Below are positions 22,184 to 34,177 of a stretch of DNA of 37,772 nucleotides, one piece after another. The stretch's first letter is position 1, and each line of letters opens with the position of its first letter. The notes beneath the pieces are model-generated. The model was not told where the DNA came from, did no database searches, and saw nothing but the letters and a program-made list of their open reading frames with translations. The DNA comes from Purshia tridentata (lineage: Eukaryota; Streptophyta; Magnoliopsida; Rosales; Rosaceae). The DNA is taken from the NCBI GenBank assembly GCA_003254885.1, contig QANT01004197.1, forward strand, positions 1 through 37,772, written 5' to 3'. A program made the position numbers and the translations under genes.

Positions 22184-25100
22184 TCAGCAACCTGCAGCTT
22201 TTAGAAAATGATCATATGGACTTGAGGCCGGTAGTCTGAAGGAGGGGAGACCATGCTGGTATTCGGTTGCACAAAACATTGGGACATGGCCTGGGGTGGG
22301 GACTGGTTTATATGGGGTGGCAGTGTCGTCAACAAAGGGATTACCAGTCTGCATTTTCATACATGGTCACAAAATTAGATTTATAAACACAGAGACTCAT
22401 AGACATTAGTATCCATTGTTTCACAGCCTTTAAGAATGTTTTCTTTTGCAAGCAGATCAAAGAACTGGAGAGTATCTATACATATAGCTCAACTAGATCA
22501 AATTCCAGCAATGGGATGTTCATGGTACATGTAAATATATGCAATGATTGATATAATACAAGGCAATATTCTTTTACCAGACAGTCTGACAACATAACAA
22601 GATGTTAGATTGCCAGATTGTGAATCCATACCACACAATATTCAGTCAACAGTCAACCTAATCAATGATCCAGAATCAGTCTGGCAAGAGAACATTTTTG
22701 ATAATACAAGCATGCATAGTTCAAGTTAAATCCAGAAAGTACCCCATGGGAACCCACATTAACATTGATATACTACAAGTATGCATAGTTTAAGTTAAAG
22801 CCAGGAAGTACCCCACAGGAACCCTGATGGGAATGGGCGGTCATCCCTTTCACTTCATTATTATGATTTTGTAAAGAGAGGTTCATCACACATTCCTGTT
22901 TCTGCTGGGAACTCATCAACTTGGACATCTTCTGCTGCTTCCCAATAAGGAGTGCCTCACAGTGGTGGGCCATTTCTTTGTAAGACACATCCGGTTCATT
23001 TGAGACTGAAAATCTTCCAACTTGATGTGCTGTCTCCAGTACCTGAGAGCATAAAGCATGGTATCAAAACATTGTGATTGTGAACCTTCCTCTCTCTGAA
23101 TCTTGCTTGATGAACAAACCAACAAAAGCCCACTTTTATTTTAAAGCAATTAAACTATATAAGAGAACATATAGCTAACATACTGAGTCCATAAGTTGAT
23201 TGATGCTCAAAATATTGGGAAAATCCATGGAAGAATCTAATTTGTTCTGTTGGCTATCAAATGAACCTGGAAAAGATTCATCATCCAATGAAAATGATGG
23301 AGCATCCTGCATGACAAGAATAAAATATAAGTCCCAAGCATTAATGGAGAAAACTTGATGCTGACCAGCTCTAAGCGAGGTGTGGTCGTAGGTATACTTG
23401 TCTTCCTTGCTCAATGCTTGTGTTGTTCACCGCACACTTACACAAGACGTAGGATCTTGCCTAGAAACCACAGAAAATAAAAAATGAAAGCAGCTAATTA
23501 CCTCCTTAAAAGATTCACTAGTTTTCGAACCAACTTGATATATATTTTTTGGAGCATCCATGAACAACTGAGCTCCCAGTGGACACACATCATCAGGTAT
23601 GAATTCAATGAGCAGCTGCTCCCTTATAGTAGACAATTCAGACTGTATAAATAGCTCACTAGTCATTTTTAATATTATAGCACAAATGATATTTAATACT
23701 ATTATAAGAAGGCAGTCCAACACGCTTCAACAATTGGTATTAAAGCTTACATCTGACAATTTGTTCAAGCTCATCAAAGTTTTAGAAGCATAGGATTCCC
23801 TACTTTGCTCTTCAGTAATCTCTATTTCTGATAGAGATTTTAATGCCAAATTGTCATCTTCTTTAGATCCATAGACATTTTCTGGATGCTCAGATCCAGT
23901 CTTAACAGCCTGTAACTTGCGATCTTCAACCAAATGTAGGAAGGGATCAGCCTGAATAAGCACATAATTGTGTCAAGTCTACTTTAGGTTTGGCTTGGAG
24001 AAATGTTTGACAATGGAAAACTCACATAAAAAGAAACCATAAGTACTGGCGCACTTTCTTGCTGCCTTTCAAGTGCTTGATAATGATTCTTTTAAGCAGT
24101 AAGTCACATGCATAAGCAAGAAAATAGTTCTTACAGAAGATTTAAAGCTTACGAGTTATGAGATGTGCTCAGGAACATACAAGACAACAAATGTGAATAT
24201 AATTCGGCAGAAATAAATCCCATACCGTTTTATCCGTTAGTGCTGCCTTGGCTCTATGAACAAGAGAAAGAACATTGTATGCTTTTGTTAGAAAGAGAAT
24301 CATTGAACTTGCCAGGGTAAAGAGGGACCTGCGACGTGATGGTGGCAATGGCCCTGGCATGAAAGACAAAGTGGCTTGAGATGACAACCCAATAATTCAC
24401 AATTAAGCTTGTTCTGTTCATATTTCCTTAATTCTATATGATGATGGATGTAAGAAGAAAATTATATTTCTTTTAGCCTTTTTAGGCATAAAATGAAGGT
24501 TAGGAATTGAATTTATTTTATTATTATAATTAGAATTTAGGGATTAATTGTTCACCTCAGCTTTGCTTATAATCATTTTGGGTTTCAATAATTATTATTA
24601 TGTTGTTATCATATTATAATTGTTTGTTTTTTATCATCGTGGGATTACAATATATATAGCATATTAAAGGTTTCAGAGGCTTTGGCATATTTATCTAAGA
24701 AATGTGAACAAGAACCTCAATATGGGAATTCTACAAGAAATATATGTTACCCTACTTAACCTCAATTTCTCTCCCTATCAGACATCAATTCGTTATCACA
24801 GCAATCATTGTCCTTCATCAATTTAGCATCAGAGCAAATATTGTCCTACACGACTATATTAAGTATTTAGATTAGGGAAAAGGATCAAGCTATATAATGT
24901 CAAATTCTTTGAAGTAGAGGCATCCTAGACATATGGTATAACTAGAAAAATAATCAGCAGAACTAGTTCAGCCATACCCATGTTAATGAGTTCAAAGTTG
25001 TCAGACATTGGTTATTAGATTTTTTTGAAACAAAAGTGTCTATGGTGACAATATCATGAAATTAATTTGTCAATAGAAAGAAATAGTTGACTGCGAAGTC

Positions 25101-28100
25101 ATTCTAAGCTTTTCAATTAACTAATCACTTTTGTGCTATAGGTACCATATATTGATCATTAGATGTTGATACTTCATTTAGTGTGTGCATGTGTTACTGG
25201 AGAAGCCAGGTGGGTGGACTTCAAGACTGAGATTCTTTGCATTCAAATAACTTCTATAAGAATAAAACATTATAAATTAGAAATAAATCATTGAATCTAC
25301 AGGCTAGTACTTAATATGTTTACTAATTTTTTTTTTCATACATCTATATTTAGTTTGAAGGTTTTAATCGAGATACATTTTCACACGTTTTCTTCTCTAT
25401 CTAATTTAATTTTCGTAAATGGAAACAAGAAATAATGGTATCTTATAATTAATGGAAAAAAAAGCATGGAACATATGCTTGCTCACTAGTTTTGGACAGA
25501 CTGTGGAGCTCACCTCCTTCATTAAGAGATATGTCCCGCAAGGAAAATGCTAGCTGAAAACTTCGAACAAGAACCTCAATACGGGAATTCTGCAAGAAAA
25601 TATAAACAACAATAAGAGAAAAGAAAAAAGGAAACAAAGGTAACAAAGGTAACAAAGAAGCAAAGAATAAATTTCTACGTTGTTACTGAAAAAGGTCTCC
25701 AGTCATTCATAAAACCGTAATATCAATAAAATTCTGGAGAAGGGAATATAGCCACATGATTCTGTTTTTACCATATACTTTAGAATCAGAGTTTTCCCAT
25801 GGTAAAATGCTTGCACCACTATATGTAATATATTGAGCTCTCCACCCATTTTCAATTGATTTTGGGTTGAATGCTCTAATATTAACACATAACATAATGA
25901 TTTAGGGAGTGGAAGGTGACCTACGAGGTTACGAAGCTTATAAAGTTAGCAGCAGTTATGGAAGATAAAATAATTTCCTTAGCTTCAAAAAATCAAGGGA
26001 CTAGGATACCTGTTGAGGGAATCACAGAAACTATGTTAACATTTTTCATTTTTATCAAAAGACATCCACTCGTCAGTATTTTATGTGAATAATCAAATAA
26101 AATGACAAGGATTTCCTTCATTTGCCCCCTTCAATATGTGAAATTATATTTTCATTTCTCAATCTAGTGCAAGTACATAATAATAAAAGCTATTCCAACT
26201 GAATTGAGGTTCCAAGGCATAAAATTTGAAGTCTGGGAAGATTAATCAACCTCTACTAGTGCGTAAGTTCCAGGAAAATGCATTTAAGATGTAAAGAATC
26301 CATTAGAGACATTCTGAGGGGAAAGAGGAATTTAATATTTTTTTTTCTGAATTGACCAAAATGCCTGTAATATCGTAATGATAATTCTAGTTAGTAGACA
26401 GATCAGTCACCATCATGTACCCCTGCTTGCAATGAAGTTAACTTCATATACTTTATTAAACACTAACAAGATGATGAAAACATGCTATAAATATGGACTA
26501 CCATTACAATTAAAAAAATAAAAAGTATCACCAGCATATATATTAGAAAAGACTCATCAAGTAACCTTGCTCCAGCAATTACCTTGGCCTGGGAGAAAAA
26601 TAATACAAGGCTATATGTATGAGCAATTGCTTCATAGTTTTCGGGCATGTTCCAAGGAGAGATGGATTGCGCCCAAATTGATGAAAGCAAGAGAGTTATC
26701 TGGTGGCTGCTTAACCTGAGGGAATTGGGCTCCTGAGGTTTAACAAATACAATTGCAATCATTCAAAACAAAATCATTAATATTAGATAACCAGTGAATC
26801 CTAAGAACTTAATTTTTTAGAATGTGCTAATAATGTATATTAAGCTGATACCCTCCCTCATGTGCATCCCCAGCATGCATGTAGATAGGCAAAAAATACA
26901 GACAGAGAAATATAAAGGTGCAGCCTCACCCTGCTTCTTGCAAATAAAAAAATAAGTGAGGAATAGGGATTGGAGGTTCCGAACACAAAATCTTTAGCGG
27001 CTAAACTTTTGGTAGCATGTTATGAAACCACTGAATTACCAAAAGCTTAAATTATTAGAGAATGGACCAAAAAGTATACACATCAAGCTAACAATTGAAT
27101 GAAATTATAACTAGTTTTTTCGACATTGATTGTGTTGAACATTTGGAGACCTTTCATTTAGAGAAAAACTTGATGTGCAATGGACCAAGCCAGGCTTGAT
27201 ACCCACGAGAAATGCATGTGTAAAGCTACGACTCTAGTCCAGCAAAACTCCAGGCGTTCAACTATTTCTTAGTCTAATTTTATGATCCATAATTACCACT
27301 ATATAGAGGTTAAAGATATTTATTCTAAGTGATTGAAAGCTGGGACCCTAGGCCAACCAAAGTCCAGGCATTCCACTACCGCTTGGTCCAATCCATAATT
27401 AGATTATAAAGACCAAAGACAAACCACTACTATAGAGTTCAAAAAATTTAGGAAACCTGACTGCCCAGTACTTCTATGAAAAGCTTAATTTGTGCCCCAT
27501 TGAAGAAAGTGGACTTATCAGCCATACAAGCAAAAGGTAAACATTATTTGGGTTTGTGAATGGATGTGGCAATGAGGACAGGGATAATAATGTAATCCCA
27601 TGATAAACTAGATAAGGATATTGGACACAGTTAATAAACTGCCATAAGTTTTCCAGCAAAAAGTAAAGAAAGTAAAAATTTTAAAACTCACAAGTTCCTT
27701 AGTCGAATTGTTCACAGAATTTTCATTTGGCGTTGAAGGTGTAGGCGAATGTTTCATACTATATGACCTACTATAAGATGACTTCAATCTGCTCAGAATC
27801 CCATTGTTGGTATTTCCTTGTTCCTGCTCATTAACAACATTTTCATTGTTGTCTACACAAATACTTTCCCGTGAGGAAAATTTCTCTCTCCTTAGCTTCT
27901 CAAAAAGGGCAGCTGAAGAAGAAAATACAGAGACAGTTCTTGAGAGTGTCCTTGGAAAACTCGAGGCCTTTCTTGGCTCAGTATTAGAAGAGGATGAACT
28001 AGGGCAAAATGAAGATGGCACAAGAACAACAGAAAAAATGCGATGAGCTCCAACACGTGTCTCATGGTCTGGATGGACCATAGCTGGGAGTAATTGATGA

Positions 28101-31100
28101 AACAATGCCTCAGGGAAAGCCTGATGAAAGAGTACAAAATAAATAAATTGAAAATTAGTTGTAAACTGAAAGCATCTCAATATAGAAATAAGTACAAGAC
28201 CATAAATTATACTTCTTGCCTTGTTTTGATAGGACAAATTTGGTAAGGAAGCTACAATTTGAGCAGTACGATAAAGAGCAGAAATTGTAGTTCTGGCTAT
28301 AACTGTAATAGTTGAGATGTTCTCCAACATAACAGCCATGGTGTCAAGAATAGGTCCTGGTTCTCCAACCTGTTCAACAATGACTTAGTTGTGTACATTT
28401 GATAATATTAAAAAACAAACAAGTGGAATCTGAACATTTGGAAACTCACAAAGACTCGAAAACTATTTGAAATGATAAGGCAACTAACATTAGAAGAAGC
28501 AATTCTAGCTTAAAAATTTACATGATGATGGATTTTTGGGTATAAATTTAATTCAGTAACTGTAACCCACCTTATATGATAACTGTACAAGGCACTTATC
28601 CACCGCTGCTCTAAAGCTTTTGTTCCATTTTATTACATCTGTTCCAAGATTAGCATCATCAAGTGAGCAGTGTATGCTCTTCCTCAAATGCCTCAAGGCA
28701 TCACTTACTGCACCAATTATTGCCGCAGAGGGCTCAATCTTGGCATGCTGAGAAAGTGCAGTAGTAACCTCCACTATGTAAAGCTGCATGTTGGGTTGTT
28801 TAAGGACATTTTTGTGATCGAGATGCTTGATTAAAATGGAGAGCAAAACGTGAGGATTTAGCCCTGCAACATAAAAAGATTAAAAAGGCTGGATAAGTCT
28901 ATTGATGGAAGACAAGAGGAACAAAATTTATAGTCGACACAACTGCATAGGACCTCAAAATGACACATACGAAGTTTAAAATTAAATACCAGAATTATCC
29001 ATTAAATTTTGTATATCCTTTAGGACTGGGAAGACAAGACCATGTTTGGGAGACCATAAGTTTCCATTATCGAAGTAACGGAACAAAGATTCCAGGACAC
29101 GCCTTATTGTTGTAGCCTCCTTGGCTAACTTGGCCATGTTATGCAGGCAAACCCTGGACCAGAAGCCAGGATTCTTGGCGTCTTCCCTATAGGATTTTAA
29201 GAAAAAAAAAAGAAACATATATAACTGAAATGTAATGAAATATTCATAAAGCAAGGTAACGATTTCAATAAAATCATCTAACAACAGAAATTTACAGTGT
29301 CACATTTAGTTGGCCTTTTTCATCCACAATGGCTCTCCAAGAAGGAACCCTGATTGTGACATCTGGTGAAGGAGAAGCATAACCCTCATTGTTTTGCTCT
29401 TCCTGCGCCCGCTGATTCTGGGACCCTTCAAGGGTCTCCGAAGGTTTCTTAAGATCTCCATAATTTTCCAAGACCACTGCAACAATCTGATTTTTTTTTT
29501 TTTTTTTTTAAAGGAAAAAAGCAATGTCAAGAGGATTCAAGGTATCATTCATTTTCATAAGTTTACTTTAAAGACAATATCAGTAAAGACTAACACAATC
29601 GGAAAATTTGAGTAACTAATGAGGCACCTGTACATCACTATAGCTTTCCATAAAGATATTTAAAAGAAAACATGCAAGGGTAGTCAGTTTTCGCTAAAGA
29701 TGGAGGAAATTTGAAACGGTCACAAAAAAAAGAATATATTACACCCTGTAGAGCTATACTCTCTGAGTCTCCGTACATAATTTGTTATACTTCCTGTGCT
29801 AAATTAGGTATTCTCTCTCAATTTGATTTTACATTCACTCTGATAATTGTAATCTCATCAACAGATTTTAGAGAAATAAAAGATTTCTAAAGCATTGTCA
29901 AATTAGAAATCTGATTTTCTAACAAAACAAAAATAGAAACCTGATTCATGTCAAATTCATCAGAACTGATTGAGACACAGCCAGGGATTTAGCCAAACAG
30001 CCATAGATAATAATGAAAATCCAATCAGCTTTCCTTGATCCATAAAATTATTAAATGCAATTTATTTGAAATGAGTAGTTCAATGCAACATCATTTATTT
30101 AAATACAATCCATGTATTTCTTTTGTTTCTTGTCACACAAATACCAACTTTTATGCATTGTTAACATATATTCAAGGAATATAAACAAACATTAACTAAA
30201 ATCCCTTAGATTTGAAATTCACAATCCAAATGAAGCCTTAGAGTAGTCTTATTTCAAACATAGATACTGTAGTATCTAAAAGATTGTAGCAAGGAGACTG
30301 GAAGTGAAAAAAACTAAGGCGTAATTATTGATAATTGGTGCAAAATTTTACAGCAGATGGAGAAAAAATGTAGAGTTGAGGCTAGTCTGAAAAATTATAT
30401 TCACATTACTCAACTAGAATTATACCAAGATTACTTGCAAGTTGCAACAAGATTTAAGAAACTTCGATTCTACTTACATTATCGAACTCGACTGATATAT
30501 GAGAGTTCTCACCCATAAACCAAACCTACAAAGAAAATTTAGACAAGTTACTTGTGCATTTAAATATATAGGCCCCAGCTTTGGGAAAAATGTAGGGAAA
30601 AAGCATAAATTACCAGCAGAGATGTCAGTACCTTATTTCATGCACAAGAGGATCAAATTGCTCGATATAAGGAGAAATAAATGAAGAATGGAATGGAAAG
30701 TTATTGAGAAGTTATAATATTAAGTCTACAGCAGAGACAGTATGAAAAGAATACCATTGAAGAAAGAGCTTGCAGCGCAGCTGAACGTAGATTATTTGCC
30801 CTTTCATCCTCCCCTGGCTCTTGGGCTATCTGACAGAGTTTTGGAATAAAGCCTTCTAAGTTAAACATGTAAGTTCCACCCATCTGCAAAATTCAGTGAG
30901 ACAAATTGAGTTTGAGATTTTCTGTACGCAACCAGGTAATCATTACAAGTGAAATTGAGTATCCTTTAATTTATGGCAAAAACGTAAAAGTCTATAAAAC
31001 ACAAAGGCACCAACCTGATTATTCACAAAGTCAAAAAGAATCTGACACCCTATGATTTGCATTTCATCTTGCCGTGTTTGATCCAGCAGAGTATGCATAA

Positions 31101-31129
31101 TGCTGAGTACACTACTTGCAAAGAGAGGC
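22184..31129 (-). CDS. EFR3-like (EFOP) scaffold, 5' end missing
   Basis: Armadillo-like scaffold of the EFR3 family, which in plants helps anchor the PI4K-alpha complex at the plasma membrane; nearest recalled match At2g41830. Sixteen exons, 5' to 3': 31015-31129, 30755-30883, 30478-30525, 29296-29486, 28990-29186, 28571-28863, 28220-28369, 27692-28120, 26583-26732, 25514-25589, 24226-24353, 23751-23951, 23502-23642, 23184-23306, 22812-23042, 22184-22348. All join in one frame into 921 residues without a stop. Landmarks: PLFASSVLSIMHTLLDQTRQ, MFNLEGFIPKLCQ, GFWSRVCLHNMAKLAKE, LIKHLDHKNVLKQ, FPEALFHQLLPAM, RLSSHQITLLLSSIWAQ, QLAFSLRDISLN, SRRRSLFTLAS, LLIGKQQKMS and the C-terminal DHFLKAAGC. 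The first ~110 codons, including the Cys-rich anchor, are not found. One intron is GC-AG. The second-last exon's donor is the least certain border. Confidence 0.88.
22706..22823. repeat. 49-base direct repeat overlapping an exon end
   Basis: Copies at about 22706-22754 and 22775-22823, period 69, share GCATAGTT(C/T)AAGTTAAA and GTACCCCA. The second copy overlaps the 3' end of the penultimate EFR3-like exon, so the putative donor GGG|GTACTT exists twice. Confidence 0.85.
24705..24740 (-). pseudogene. Partial copy of an EFR3-like exon in an intron
   Basis: GAACAAGAACCTCAATATGG and the following GAATTCTACAAGAAA match the 5' end and acceptor of the exon at 25514-25589 (plus strand 25566-25600) with a few substitutions. 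It lies in the next intron downstream. Only about 35 bases are recognisable. Confidence 0.6.
27221..27440. repeat. Diverged direct repeat in EFR3-like intron
   Basis: Two segments, about 27225-27318 and 27338-27440, share AAGCT-GAC-CTAG-CCA-C-AA-TCCAGGC-TTC and ATCCATAATTA. Likely a degraded mobile element inside the 959-base intron between exons 8 and 9. Confidence 0.45.
28121..28219 (-). other. GC-AG intron, 99 bases, stop-free
   Basis: Read on minus: AACAAG|GCAAGAAG ... TTTCATCAG|GCTTTCCC. It is T-rich, a multiple of three and open in the coding frame, so the ORF runs through it for 33 codons. Family comparison (SYxxK followed directly by xFPxALFHQLL) requires removal, which makes it a GC-donor intron. 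Confidence 0.8.
29491..29509. repeat. Poly(T)19, poly(A) before a minus-strand acceptor
   Basis: On the minus strand a run of 19 A lies directly before TCAG|ATTGTTGC, the acceptor of the exon 29296-29486. The pyrimidine tract is pushed to about 22-36 bases from the AG. Confidence 0.9.
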
Positions 31130-31257
31130 CTAAGAAAATGTCACTGAACATAAATCAACCATGTAACTTGATCTTCACACACTCAAGCATATATCTAAAA
31201 ACATATACATATAGTTGGCAAGTTATGTCAACTATATCTTGCCAAATAGAAGGTGCT

Positions 31258-31279
31258 ACAGAGAGAGAGAGAGAGAGAG
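31258..31279. repeat. GA microsatellite
   Basis: About ten AG/GA units just upstream (minus sense) of the first recognisable EFR3-like exon. Confidence 0.95.
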
Positions 31280-31544
31280 GAGATCAATGTCTTGCCAAAT
31301 AGTTGGCATGTTATGTTACGCATATACTCAGTGGTCCAAATTCTCGGTCTACCATGTTTACTAGATTGTTTGACATAGAAAATCACTCAATATACAAAAA
31401 GCTTCATGTGTGGGATCCTGCATTCAAATAGAGATATAGGTCGTTCGAACGGCTTTTCATTTTATTTTATTTATTTTTTCTTTTATGTTTTTGTTTCTGG
31501 TTAGGATATGGTTTAGTACAGAAAAAAAAGGGTATGGTTTATTA

Positions 31545-31620
31545 CTTTGGGGTGTAGGATCAGATTATGGTTTTAGCTTTAGGGTGTAGGATCGGATTAG
31601 GGTTTTAGCTTTAGGGTTTA
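31545..31620. repeat. 32-base repeat with telomere-like TTTAGGG words
   Basis: CTTTGGGGTGTAGGATCAG.., CTTTAGGGTGTAGGATCGG.., then CTTTAGGGTTTA, with units starting at 31545, 31577 and 31609. Each full unit ends in GGTTTTAG. Resembles telo-box words but is not a telomere array. Confidence 0.75.
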
Positions 31621-32000
31621 AAGCTGCCTTAACATGACTGTTTTAAAAAATTAATACGTCATATGCGTGTGTCCAAAATCAACATGAAGAAAATACCTCA
31701 AGAGGGATGATTTTGTTTCATTTGGTGTTTCAATTATTGTTGGGTTTAATGTTATTGAATTGCTATGGTTTAATAATATTGTTACACTCAAGGAGTTAAA
31801 TTTCGGTTTTGTGGAAATTTTCGATGGAAATTTCGACGGAAATTTCGGGAAATTTTAAATTTCGACAGAAATTAAACGGAAATGACGGAAATTACTAGTA
31901 AAATACGGAAATTTTGAATGAAACTTTACCATATGTTTATTTAACATATTATCTACTACTTTGATAAAAAACATTGAAGAAACTAAATTATATAATGGGT

Positions 32001-32192
32001 TTCATATGATATAAGATGAATATAATGCGTGCTGGAGACAAATACTGTACAAAAAATGCTTCACTAATTAATAATTACATATGTTTTATTGAATAATTCA
32101 TATGATATAAGATGAATATAATGCGCGCTGGGGACAAATACTGTACAAAAAATGGTTCACTAATTAATAATTACATATGTTTTATTAAATAA
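32001..32192. repeat. 96-base tandem duplication
   Basis: Copies start at 32001 and 32097 (TTCATATGATATAAGATG) and differ at a few bases (GCGTGCTGGAG versus GCGCGCTGGGG). Lies within the candidate TIR element. Confidence 0.92.
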
Positions 32193-32478
32193 ATGCCTTA
32201 GTTTTATTTATACTATAATTTTAAATCATAAATTAACATAAATAATCATATAATAACTTGATTTGAATTTTATTAAGAATGTTAATTTATTGGTTATGGA
32301 CTGAAAAAGCTTAAAGAAAAGTTGAGTTGTGAGACTTAAGAAAATGTTGTTAAATTGATTTGGAGACAATAACAAGTTTTGAAGATTCATGGAATATTAT
32401 TTGAGGTTATGATTTTTGTTATGTGCATTATTTAAGGTTTGGAGATTCTTGGAGTGGAAACAAAATAAATGTTTGGAG

Positions 32479-32586
32479 ATTCTTAGATATTTATTCGAGG
32501 TTATAAGGATTTTTGACGAATTAATTTAAGTTATTCTTAGATACTTATTTGAGGTTATAAGGATTTTGACGAATTAATTTAAGTAA
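32479..32586. repeat. 54-base tandem duplication
   Basis: ATTCTTAGATA(T/C)TTATT(C/T)GAGG begins at 32479 and 32533; the two copies also share TTATAAGGAT and GACGAATTAATTTAAG. Confidence 0.9.
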
Positions 32587-32985
32587 TTAAATATTTATAA
32601 AAGTTATTGAGAATTATTTAGAAATATATAAATTAAATTGAATGAGGTATGGGTAATTAAAATTTGAAGTTAAGGTGATAAAAAATGGTACAAGATGAGA
32701 GGAACCCATAGGAATTATCGAAACATTTTTTGGACTCTGATCGTTGATTAGTGATTTATTTAAAGATTTGGACAAGTATACCCTTAATATAAAAGTTTGG
32801 ATTTAAGAGGAAACAATTAAATTATATCTTTATAAATTATGATTTTGGCATTGCTGAATAGAACTCGAACTCACGAGCATGTAGGCGAAAACGGATTGCG
32901 AATCGGAGTTACGTAGCTCAAATTACAAATATTTGAAGCATAAGGGCAAAATGGTAATTGCAGGTCAGATCAGATCTGGTCGTGG

Positions 32986-33060
32986 GCGAAATTTCGGTAA
33001 TTTCGGCGAAATTTCGGTAATTTCGGCGAAATTTCGATAATTTCGGGAAAATTTCGGCGA
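32986..33060. repeat. 20-base array of GCGAAATTTCGGTAATTTCG
   Basis: Units begin at 32986, 33006, 33026 and, diverged, 33046. Each contains the self-complementary decamer CGAAATTTCG. Related words occur at the other end of the element, 31799-31915. Confidence 0.9.
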
Positions 33061-33120
33061 AAAATTAATAGGTTGTTGTTAAAATTTCCATACCCCCAAA
33101 AAACGAAATTTAACACCTTG

Positions 33121-34177
33121 CTACAAAGTACTAACCTTTTAACTCAAACAAAAATAATTACTCAAAACTCACTTTCTACTTGCAGTTTACCCTCTTAAAA
33201 ATTTAATAAAAAACACGTAACACAAAGATAAAAAATGACACAAAAATGTAAAAATTACGCACTTCCTTCTTCAGTTGCGGGTGGAGAAACAAAAAAAACA
33301 TGGGACTTTAATTAAACATGAAACTAATACAAAAAACTCAACCCAACACAATTTCAGGTTTTCAACACTACCCAGAAAAGCTTTGGAACAAAAAAATTCA
33401 AATTAAACTAAAACTACTAAAAACTGTTTACAATACAGAGAGAAGGAGAAAATCACCATAGCCAAAAGTTCAAGATTTCTCAAAATTTAACTCTAAAACA
33501 TAATCGTGTACTTGTAAATTCGTCAACAAACATTCAAGTTTTTTATTTTCAATTTATATAGCTGAAAAGCCTAAAATTAGAACTAAAATTTTAAATTAAA
33601 ACTAAAACTACGCATTATAGTATTGCCGTCACACAAACAAAAATTCCACAAGTTGAAATTAAATTATATATACAGAAATTAGTGACCCAATCAAATTTGA
33701 GTTAAGCTCAAGTTGGAGATTAAGCGCAGAGAAGGCCAAAAATACTGATAAAATTAGTCATTTACACAATTACACGGGACATTCAAACCAACTTAAAAAT
33801 CTCATTTTAATCATATCAGTTTTAAGTAAAATTTAAATTTTCTTTTTAGGCGAAAATATAAAATGTTAGAGGCAGGAGGAGCTGGTAGCTTGTGCTCAAG
33901 AGTTAATCCTTGAGCATCAACCCAATTATTATAGAAACTTCAGAAAACTCCATTGATGAACGATGAATGTATCTGAAATTAAAACTTTAAAAAGTACGCA
34001 TGTGATATGAATTACACTCCAACAGGACCACTCTTAGTTTGAAAACAACCAACACAACAACACAGTACATAACCCACTTGGTACAGCTCTGAAAAGATGG
34101 ATAACATAATTAAGCATGTTCATACATTTATTAACAGTTTTTAACACTCACATGCCAAATGACATAAACCAAACAGT
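33121..34177. other. AT-rich DNA, then 3' flank of PELPK gene
   Basis: Nothing coding recognised. I searched here specifically for missing EFR3-like 5' exons (cysteine-rich start, RPVKRYKKLL-like, CKEQM-like ends) on the minus strand and found none. Confidence 0.45.

Larger units (their letters stand above)
31789..33120. mobile_element. Candidate TIR element, 1.3 kb, non-coding
   Basis: Outer ends are inverted: CAAGGAGTTAAATTTCGG at 31789 and, read in reverse complement from 33120, CAAGGTGTTAAATTTCG. Just inside both ends are arrays of the palindrome CGAAATTTCG and variants. No long ORF and no clear target duplication. It sits between the first visible EFR3-like exon and the PELPK gene. Confidence 0.6.

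Noticed and set aside
24169..24387. Minus-strand ORF extending past the EFR3-like exon 24226-24353
   Set aside because: The flanks read through splice sites; only the part between CCAG| and ACG|GTATGG matches the family.
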